Part shown: in pieces, positions 17,533 to 22,636 of the stretch
Layout: every line of letters starts with the position of its first letter
How positions within the stretch are numbered: position 1 is the first letter of the stretch
From: JASSUD01 sp031963225
GTDB taxonomy: Bacteria; Pseudomonadota; Gammaproteobacteria; Burkholderiales; Burkholderiaceae
DNA: 27,904 nucleotides
Assembly: GCA_031963225.1 (NCBI GenBank)
Contig: JASSUD010000036.1
Location: 1 to 27,904, forward strand
Direction of reading: 5' to 3'
The notes under the pieces: generated by a model
Database searches by the model: none
What the model saw: the letters and a program-made list of their open reading frames with translations, nothing else
What the model was told of the DNA's origin: nothing
Program-made: the position numbers and the translations under genes

Positions 17533-17982
17533 TTAGTGGAATTCGACTGACAGCCGATCAGCCATCAAGCTAAGCTCTTCGATCGCCACTTCGTTGCTAC
17601 TGGCATCAAAACTAGGAGCACTCAGTTTGGTTGGAAACGCATTCGACACATTCCAAGTCACCAATAATTCACTGCCTGCGTCATTGGTTAAGCTAATAGA
17701 AATATCCTTCTTCTCTACCTGATTCAATGTAATGGAATTAATCCATTCATAAAATTGCTTCTGCCCCTTTACCACTCCACGTTTAAGGGTAATATTGAGA
17801 GCCTGACGCTGCCCAGGCATCTGAAACCAGCCTCCAACACCGTCCTTATATTCAATGGTTTCAACACCTAAATCCAAGCCAGATGCACCATTAAAAGCCA
17901 TCTTTTCTTCTCCCACCGATACAACAAAACGATAGGTTGGTATTGGGTAACTGACTGCAATTTGTTCAGATGTGGTAGACAT
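17533..17982 (-). CDS. afp1: eCIS inner tube protein (Afp1-like, T4 gp19 family)
   Basis: A 149-residue tube subunit that stacks as hexameric rings inside the sheath. It shows the standard order of the gp19 family: 'YPIPTYRFVVSVGEEKMAF' strand, 'ASGLDLGVETIEYKDG' with 'GWFQMPG', the loop 'LNITLKRGV', 'FYEWINSI', and the C-terminal pattern 'AFPTKLSAPSFDASSNEVAI' plus 'ELSLMADRLSVEF', all typical of Afp1/Pvc1. SD TAAAGGAAGGG precedes the ATG. First gene of the operon; the 140 bases upstream are the best place for the main promoter, and a 12-base palindrome lies at 18001-18012. A broken second copy of its beginning is found at 18123-18212. Confidence 0.9.
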   Translation of the reverse strand: MSTTSEQIAVSYPIPTYRFVVSVGEEKMAFNGASGLDLGVETIEYKDGVGGWFQMPGQRQALNITLKRGVVKGQKQFYEWINSITLNQVEKKDISISLTNDAGSELLVTWNVSNAFPTKLSAPSFDASSNEVAIEELSLMADRLSVEFH

Positions 17983-18000
17983 CGCCCTTCCTTTAACAAG

Positions 18001-18012
18001 TTAACTAGTTAA
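18001..18012. promoter_or_regulatory. Perfect palindrome in the leader of the eCIS operon
   Basis: TTAACTAGTTAA, a perfect 12-base palindrome 19-30 bases upstream of the afp1 ATG. It could be an operator or overlap the transcription start. The leader of the truncated tube copy at 18213-18240 is similar, but the palindrome is changed there. Confidence 0.4.
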
Positions 18013-18122
18013 TAAGATGGCTATAAAAAGTGCCTGGCCATCCATTAACATATTCCCGCCCTTTCTTAAGAGCGCTTTATAAGGTGCACCTAGTACTAGG
18101 CGCGCTTTGCTGCTGAATACTC

Positions 18123-18212
18123 TCAATACCCTGCAATAGTCACAGCCATATGCTCTTTTGTTTTAGTTGGAATAGGGTAATTCACGGCAATTTGCGCAGC
18201 TCCATCAGACAT
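18123..18212 (-). pseudogene. Truncated second copy of the tube gene start
   Basis: A 29-codon frame beginning 'MSDGAAQIAVNYPIPT', aligned with 'MSTTSEQIAVSYPIPT' of the full tube protein at 17533-17982; after the shared first 16 residues the text departs and soon stops. The bases before the ATG (CTAAAGGAATAGAG) and the leader beyond also resemble the afp1 leader, so DNA including the ribosome-binding site was duplicated. Most likely a leftover of an ancestral tandem tube gene or of a recombination event. It still has a good Shine-Dalgarno and may be translated into a short peptide. A functional leader peptide is possible but less likely. Confidence 0.6.
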
Positions 18213-18339
18213 CTCTATTCCTTTAGATAAGTTATAAGCTAGCTGTGGCTTTCGCGGCGGCCAGCGATTTACGAAGTGTGGGTAGAAGCAAAATCCAATA
18301 AAAATGGATATGCATTTTGGTATGCCAAAGTCTTTTTTT

Positions 18340-18837
18340 CTAATGTTTTTTAGGCAGCACAAAACCCATAGGATTTTTAGATAAGCTGTCCATTCCAGGT
18401 GGATAAAATTCCTCTGGTTCGCTAAACGTAATAATTTCTAGTTCACGCTGTGGCAATGCTTTACTTTGTGTCAAGGGTATATTCAGTACGGCGCTGTGCA
18501 ATTTAAATTGATTCGTTGGTAATGGAGCCTGGAGCACGTTTTTGCCAAGCGATGACATATCGGTTGGTAACGGTGGTAATAGGTTAAACGGCAATGACGC
18601 CTTATCTTGATAATGGTTATCGTTTTTTTCCGACTTAATCGATTCTATTTTTTTGGCTAACTCTTCAATGGTACCGAGCATCGGCAACATCACGGATTGT
18701 GGCTTTTCGCGCAATGCTTTAGGGTCTTGATCAAATAAGAACATCCCTGAAAACACCACAACGCTCATCCCGCTTAATATGCCACCAATAATCAAGCGTT
18801 GGCTTTTCTTTGTATTCTTATTTGAATCATTCATCAT
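18340..18837 (-). pseudogene. traB: TraB-like F-type conjugation protein, truncated
   Basis: The first third of an F-type T4SS TraB (inner-membrane scaffold, VirB10 counterpart). A single membrane segment at about residues 14-35 is followed by a charged helix ('IEELAKKIESIKSEK') and a proline-rich stretch, as in TraB. The text stops after 'YPPGMDSLSKNPMGFVLPKKH', close to the place where full TraB continues with the 'lPaGsfakaiLltG' beta-barrel region; that whole domain is absent. Length is ~165 residues against about 450-480 for TraB. I chose the ATG pair at 18837/18834 because it directly overlaps the end of the preceding traK scrap, as in intact tra operons. The call depends on gene order (traE, traK, traB) as much as on sequence. 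Confidence 0.55.
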
Positions 18838-19048
18838 AATGGCGCTCACGCACAATAAAAACGGACGTTGAATATATAGGATTCAACGTGTAATACTCCA
18901 CAGTAATAGTTTGTACTCCAAAACGGTATAACTCTTTCTCAATAATGGTCATCGCTTTAATATAGCGTTTATAAGCCAACGCATAATGAGTGCAATTCGA
19001 TGTAGATGTGTTTGTTTTTTTAGCATTATGATTTGTGATGCATAAGCA
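18827..19048 (-). pseudogene. Probable traK C-terminal scrap
   Basis: An open stretch directly after the traE stop, without a convincing start of its own (one internal ATG at 18952 would give 41 residues). It ends 'VFIVRERHYDE', comparable to the 'VYVIRDG' ending of F TraK, and carries 'EKELYRFGVQTITVEYY' before it. TraK is the secretin-like partner of TraB and lies between traE and traB in F-type operons, which is where this piece sits. Most of the gene would have been deleted. The match is weak and the assignment is largely by position. Confidence 0.4.
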
Positions 19049-19642
19049 TTAAAACGCACCAACCCTATGCACAGCAGCATTCTTTTTAAGAATTTCTTCA
19101 ATATTAAGCACATACAACCGCCCGGATACACTCAACGTAAATTGAACGAGATATTCCTTGTCTCGCTCTGACGTCAGTTTGTTGGTAATAAAGGTTTTAA
19201 GCTTGCCGCTAATCCGTACTTGCTTTGATGCAGTATCTACAGACTCTTTAAGCGGCACCCAAATAGTCGTAATACATTCTCGCTTAATCTGTTGTGCAGC
19301 TGCATTTAACGCATGGTGCAAGTGTGCATGTCCATCTGGATAGGCCATTTTGAGAATAACGCCATTGTTATAATCCACAGTCTCCGGTGTGACGGTAAGT
19401 ACCTTGTCTAATACATAATTCCCCATATCTAACAGGTACCCTTTATTTGCGTAGTTTGCACCTATTTCATACGGGCGTTTTATCTCCGGAGGGACAATGC
19501 GGGTGGTTTCGCGCAGCAATACTAAACCCAATAACAGCAGATAAACAAAGAGGATAACCAGCAAGCCTCCATTCATTAACCGATGGAAGCGTACTTGGGC
19601 TTTAAGCACATCTCTCTCATTTTGCGCAATATCAGATGACAT
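19049..19642 (-). CDS. traE: TraE, F-type T4SS pilus-assembly protein
   Basis: A 197-residue protein of the TraE family (VirB5/VirB8-like inner-membrane component of F-type conjugation systems). One membrane helix at residues ~24-43 follows a short cytoplasmic N-terminus. The periplasmic part has 'YVLDKVLTVTPETVDYNNGV' and later 'KQVRISGKLKTFITNK', matching F TraE 'ALRLNVSSETVDASHQALL' and 'GRVDIRGVLKTWIGDSK', and ends with 'EYLVQFTLSVSGRLYVLNIEE'. Length is normal (F TraE 188). Neighbours are traK and traB fragments, so it is the last intact-looking gene of a dying tra operon and probably has no machine to serve. Confidence 0.8.
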   Translation of the reverse strand: MSSDIAQNERDVLKAQVRFHRLMNGGLLVILFVYLLLLGLVLLRETTRIVPPEIKRPYEIGANYANKGYLLDMGNYVLDKVLTVTPETVDYNNGVILKMAYPDGHAHLHHALNAAAQQIKRECITTIWVPLKESVDTASKQVRISGKLKTFITNKLTSERDKEYLVQFTLSVSGRLYVLNIEEILKKNAAVHRVGAF

Positions 19643-19760
19643 AGTTATCCACCACCGCTAGGAGGGACGGCTCACCAGGTGCATCTATGATTTTGACTTG
19701 TGTAAAAAAGGCAAACGCTACGGTCTGTATAAGAATGAATACAAGCCCATGATGGTTCAT
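19632..19760 (-). CDS. Possible small hydrophobic protein upstream of traE
   Basis: A 42-codon frame overlapping the traE start by 11 bases. It begins 'MNHHGLVFILIQTVAFAFFT', a signal-like hydrophobic segment, and ends '...SLLAVVDNYVI'. A G-rich stretch lies upstream at poor spacing. traL would be expected here, but I see no TraL motif. It could be a remnant or chance; it is listed because the overlap with traE suggests translational coupling. Confidence 0.25.
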   Translation of the reverse strand: MNHHGLVFILIQTVAFAFFTQVKIIDAPGEPSLLAVVDNYVI

Positions 19761-20086
19761 GCGCACAGTGATACCCCCCTTCTCTCTTCCACTTCTATAT
19801 TTATATTTTTATCGTGGATATTTTTTTATGTATGGGAATGCAGTCCTGTTGTAAAACCTACTTCATACCTTATACGTATTTAACTGTAGCGTTGCCGAAA
19901 GAACGTATTCTTCATCAAATAAGACCACATTACCCACGGTGAGAATGCAATTCAAGACTAGATCTCACATTCGGTTTATTAGTACCTTCAACGTTATGCT
20001 TTATGTTAAACAAGCTAATGGTTCATCCCATTCAAAAATAAACATTTAGATAAGCACTGTCATCTCGAACATGGCATACCATCATA
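19761..20086. other. Non-coding gap between tra remnants and the unknown helical gene
   Basis: About 325 AT-rich bases. I find no credible gene, RNA or terminator here. Divergent promoters for the tra fragment (minus) and the helical gene (plus) may lie in it. Confidence 0.4.
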
Positions 20087-20160
20087 AAAAAATTAGATGC
20101 ATTGGTATTAGATAATAATGTGTATGCACTGGTAGATGAACATCTCTGCACTTTGCCCAT
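20087..20160 (+). repeat. Direct repeat, copy 1 (start of the unknown helical gene)
   Basis: Bases from 'AAATTAGATGCATTGG' onward match 22465-22540 in the same orientation, at roughly three bases in four or better, over about 75 bases. Together the copies bracket the flhDC-like pair and the tRNA fragment. Confidence 0.65.
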
Positions 20161-20767
20161 GAAGACACAACATAATTTTGAAAAGGAAGTAAAAAATAAT
20201 ATGGAAATTTGCAGCCAGTCTTTAAAAAACTTAAATAATATACAAAATCTTAAAGCGCCCTCTCCTAGTCTGCTCTTTGAATCTTTTACGAAGCTATTAA
20301 GCTATGAAGGAATTAATAGTATCTATGAAGGCATGCGTAGTGTATATACAGACCTAGAAAAGATAACTCAAGCATTCCATGGCATTATGCAAGTGCTTAC
20401 TGATGTGTATGAAATCATTCCAGAGCACTGTATCTATGCATGGCAGGCTAAGTTAAAGCAACTGTGTACCAGGGCCATCGATGAAAGTATCAATACGTTT
20501 GCCCAGCAATATCTGAATACCTTTCCAAGTAAATCATATGGCTTTTTAAAGCAAAAAGCACAAACCAATTTGGAAAGCTGCCACCAAGCTTTAAAAGACC
20601 TGAAAAAAGCACATGTCGTAGCACCCAGTCTGCTTTTTGAATTTTTTACTTGTTTATTAACAGTAGGAATGCGCTTTTTTGAATGTTTAAATGATCTTTT
20701 ACAACCATTGGTAGAAAAGCAAAACAACTTGCACGTTGATAAGCTTGACGTTGCAACTGCAGCCTAA
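20102..20767 (+). CDS. Unknown helical protein with an internal repeat
   Basis: A 221-residue frame with a TTG as first usable start; no ATG and no good Shine-Dalgarno precede it, so the true N-terminus may be missing. The protein contains two related units: residues ~9-70 ('LCTLPMKTQHNFEKEVKNNM...CSQSLKNL...APSPSLLFESFTKLL') and ~135-190 ('LNTFPSKSYGFLKQKAQTNL...CHQALKDL...APSLLFEFFTCLL'). The shared pattern is L-x-T-x-P, a helix with C-x-Q/Q-A-L-K-x-L, then A-P-S-L-L-F-E-x-F-T-x-L-L. It appears all-helical. No known family is recognised. A degenerate copy of its first ~75 bases recurs at 22465-22540. It converges with the flhC-like gene. Confidence 0.55.
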   Translation: MVLDNNVYALVDEHLCTLPMKTQHNFEKEVKNNMEICSQSLKNLNNIQNLKAPSPSLLFESFTKLLSYEGINSIYEGMRSVYTDLEKITQAFHGIMQVLTDVYEIIPEHCIYAWQAKLKQLCTRAIDESINTFAQQYLNTFPSKSYGFLKQKAQTNLESCHQALKDLKKAHVVAPSLLFEFFTCLLTVGMRFFECLNDLLQPLVEKQNNLHVDKLDVATAA

Positions 20768-20831
20768 GCAAAAAGTGGGGACGCTCTCTACCTCTTCGCG
20801 TAAGCACACGCCGTATCGCATTATTTTTTAG

Positions 20832-21362
20832 TTATGCTGAACACTTGTTCGGACAAAATGGACAGTTAATAGTAGTGTGTTGATGAATAGAACTGAAATA
20901 AGAAACCTCACATGACCGGCAGTACTTTATATACGCTTTCTTATCTTGAAGCTCCCGTGCCATAGACCAGGCATCACCAATATCAATGTCCATCCAATCA
21001 TTAATTTTATTTACGCTTTGAATTCTCTGACATAATCTAAAAGCTTTCTGCAAAGAAGATAGCTGAATCGGTGCAGAGTCAGAATGACTACCCACAAGCT
21101 TAAAATACACTTGCATGAGCAAAGTAATTTGAATTTTTCCTTCTCGATTTGGAAGCAGCGTAAAACTACCCCGCAGTCTTTGTTTGCGCTGCTGCTTTTG
21201 AATCGGATAACCTTGCTTCTCCAAACTATCAAAAAAATATTTGCTTTGCCGGTAATCAATTCCTATTTGCTGAGAAACACTTGGTATATCGAAACCAGAT
21301 AAAGCCATTTCATATGCGGTTTTCTGATCTGATTTAGATATACCTGCGCTTTTTACAACCAT
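20832..21362 (-). CDS. flhC: FlhC-like transcriptional regulator
   Basis: A 176-residue protein (FlhC of E. coli is 192). The C-terminal half carries the FlhC zinc site: C148-x2-C151 ... C167-x2-C170, text 'YCRSCEVSYFS' and 'NCPFCPNK'. Before it is 'DIGDAWSMARELQDKKAY', which aligns with 'LTRAWTLVRFVESGLL' of FlhC. The N-terminal part has a helix-turn-helix-like segment ('FDIPSVSQQIGIDYRQSKYF'). FlhC with FlhD forms the FlhD4C2 activator of class II flagellar promoters, FlhC giving sequence-specific binding. The gene starts one base after the FlhD-like stop (TGATATG), so the two are co-translated. No flagellar gene is present nearby, suggesting another regulon, possibly the neighbouring eCIS. 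The CxxC spacing and the AW motif make the family call good. Confidence 0.75.
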   Translation of the reverse strand: MVVKSAGISKSDQKTAYEMALSGFDIPSVSQQIGIDYRQSKYFFDSLEKQGYPIQKQQRKQRLRGSFTLLPNREGKIQITLLMQVYFKLVGSHSDSAPIQLSSLQKAFRLCQRIQSVNKINDWMDIDIGDAWSMARELQDKKAYIKYCRSCEVSYFSSIHQHTTINCPFCPNKCSA

Positions 21363-21363
21363 A

Positions 21364-21963
21364 TCAACCTCTTTCTAAAATACTTAATTGTTTTTTTATA
21401 AGTGCATGCGCGCTATCTTTACCCTTTAAATAATCGAGGATAGGACGTTCTGTGCAGCTGAGTGAAAACTGAAGAAGTACCGTATTTGCTAATGTTTCTA
21501 TCTGCATAAAAGATGCCTGTGCTATTGCCTGCGCAAACTGCCGCGAAACACAAAAGCATAGACAAGCCATATCGATATCATCTATAGCCATTAGATTCAA
21601 ACTAGAGTAGTAATGTTTTGCATTAAATGCTTCAGCAGCATCGATATACTTCAGAAAATCTATACCATCAGGTTTTTCTAAAAAATGTATTAAATCCTTT
21701 TCTGGTGTGTCGAGTCTAAAAGAAAGTAATTCACCAGAAGCAAGCTTACGCAGCTCTGGTTCACTGGCTTGCGCAATCTGTCTGGCTGTATCTAGTTTAA
21801 TTTTAAACTGATCAGCCGCTAACTCAGGCTGTCGATACGCTAAATTTTTAAGAAAACGCCATAAAGTCAAATCAAGTTCATACACATTGCACCTAATAAC
21901 TTCATATAGAGGGCTATAAAGCGGATTTTGAATAATTATTGGAATATTCTGGCTTTTTCTCAT
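21364..21963 (-). CDS. FlhD-like regulator, apparently two FlhD units fused
   Basis: A 199-residue protein, nearly twice the size of FlhD (about 115). Residues ~28-96 ('YELDLTLWRFLKNLAYRQPE', '...ARQIAQASEPELRKLA', 'LLSFRLD') and ~122-179 ('LNLMAIDDIDMACLCFCVSR', '...AQAIAQASFMQIETLA', 'LLQFSLS') each follow FlhD text: 'DINLSYLLLAQRLI...', 'ATTLAALTLPQMVKLAE', 'LVCHFRFD'. The two units are also alike internally (AQAS.....LA.). FlhD works as a dimer of dimers with FlhC, so a covalent pair would supply a ready-made dimer. The partner gene flhC follows after one base. The N-terminal ~25 residues have no match. No strong Shine-Dalgarno is seen before the ATG. The tandem-FlhD reading is mine, from pattern alignment by eye. 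Confidence 0.6.
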   Translation of the reverse strand: MRKSQNIPIIIQNPLYSPLYEVIRCNVYELDLTLWRFLKNLAYRQPELAADQFKIKLDTARQIAQASEPELRKLASGELLSFRLDTPEKDLIHFLEKPDGIDFLKYIDAAEAFNAKHYYSSLNLMAIDDIDMACLCFCVSRQFAQAIAQASFMQIETLANTVLLQFSLSCTERPILDYLKGKDSAHALIKKQLSILERG

Positions 21964-22087
21964 CTTGTTTCTTGAAACTGTTCGTGGACGACCTAGAGCA
22001 ATTTTTTACTGGTTAGCGGTTGTATCAGAGATATAGCAACATTTTGACACTATGCCCTCGGAAAGCCTTATGGTTCCTAGATATAAA

Positions 22088-22108
22088 GGGGGTTCGAATC
22101 CCCCTCTC
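22088..22108 (+). tRNA. Truncated tRNA-Ser 3' part (T-arm only)
   Basis: GGGGG-TTCGAAT-CCCCC followed by TCTC, equal to the T-arm and first acceptor bases of betaproteobacterial tRNA-Ser genes as I recall them; the expected end (...TCCGCCA) is replaced by other bases. No D-arm, anticodon arm or 5' acceptor is found upstream, so it cannot be a working tRNA. Such pieces are typical att-site leftovers of integrated elements. Confidence 0.6.
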
Positions 22109-22130
22109 GACAGCAATACCCAGTTTTATA

Positions 22131-22167
22131 AAAAACCCGAAAGCCTTATGGCTACTCGGGTTTTTTT
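22131..22167. terminator. Strong bidirectional rho-independent terminator
   Basis: An 8-pair stem AAACCCGA/TCGGGTTT with an inner AGCC-TTAT-GGCT hairpin, flanked by an A-run on the left and seven Ts on the right, so it fits both strands. It lies 23 bases after the tRNA-Ser fragment, as if it were the original tRNA terminator. On the minus strand it could stop transcripts from the WD40 gene. Confidence 0.85.
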
Positions 22168-22464
22168 ATGGCTCACGTTGGCTCTATTTCACACAGGAAA
22201 CCAACGAGAAATGTAGTTAATTTTGGGGACTGTTATCACTAATTAGATTAGCAGAGAACTTTCTATAGGAACGGCTTGCACCCCATTCATTTGCTTCCCA
22301 CTCCTTGGCAGAAAAACTGTTTTTTTGTTTTATCAGGTTCATAGCTCGACGCTATGAATCTGTATTTCTATAGATGGAGGGGATGCAGCGATATGCTTGA
22401 TAGAGGGGTGTTTCACGCCGATTACACACATGTTTTTAACGCTAGGCTGCTTTTTGGAGCGGGT
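22168..22464. other. Non-coding gap
   Basis: About 300 bases with no supported gene. It contains an inverted repeat TTCATAGC-TCGAC-GCTATGAA at 22338-22358 without a T-tail on either strand. Confidence 0.4.
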
Positions 22465-22540
22465 TAAAAATTAGATACGTTGGTATTAGATAAAAATGTG
22501 TACCAACTGGTAGAGGAATGTCTCAACACCTTGCCTAATA
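22465..22540 (+). repeat. Direct repeat, copy 2 (start of the unknown helical gene)
   Basis: Matches 20087-20160 in the same orientation, including 'TTGGTATTAGAT' and the bases coding for 'NVY-LV-E-L-TLP'. Confidence 0.65.
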
Positions 22541-22611
22541 AGATAAGAAAAAACCTAATAGATTCTTTTAATGATACAAAATTTCGTGCCACTAATACGC
22601 ATTGCGCATGA
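22468..22611 (+). pseudogene. Broken second copy of the unknown helical gene
   Basis: A short frame in phase with copy 1: 'LVLDKNVYQLVEECLNTLPN' against 'LVLDNNVYALVDEHLCTLPM' of the 221-residue protein. Similarity ends after about 30 residues, and a stop follows at 22609. Like copy 1 it lacks an ATG, starting at a matching TTG (22480). That both copies lack an ATG at the same place suggests that TTG really is the start, or that both descend from an already truncated copy. Confidence 0.6.
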
Positions 22612-22636
22612 TGGTAAAATAGCCGCAAAGAAGCTT

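Noticed and set aside
19698..19883. Plus-strand frame with a hydrophobic segment
   Set aside because: No ribosome-binding site or family likeness; overlaps the region upstream of traE on the other strand.
20768..20831. Terminator between the converging unknown gene and flhC-like gene
   Set aside because: A T-run is present, but no convincing stem precedes it.
22020..22115. A complete tRNA ending at the T-arm
   Set aside because: No D-arm, anticodon arm or pairing 5' acceptor exists upstream, and the acceptor end does not finish as in tRNA-Ser; only a fragment is supported.
22187..22216. lac-like ribosome-binding site (TTTCACACAGGAAAC) before an ATG
   Set aside because: The ATG at 22211 is followed at once by TAG, and nothing else of a lac region is present; chance likeness.
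22338..22358. Inverted repeat TTCATAGC/GCTATGAA as a terminator
   Set aside because: No T-run follows the stem on either strand.
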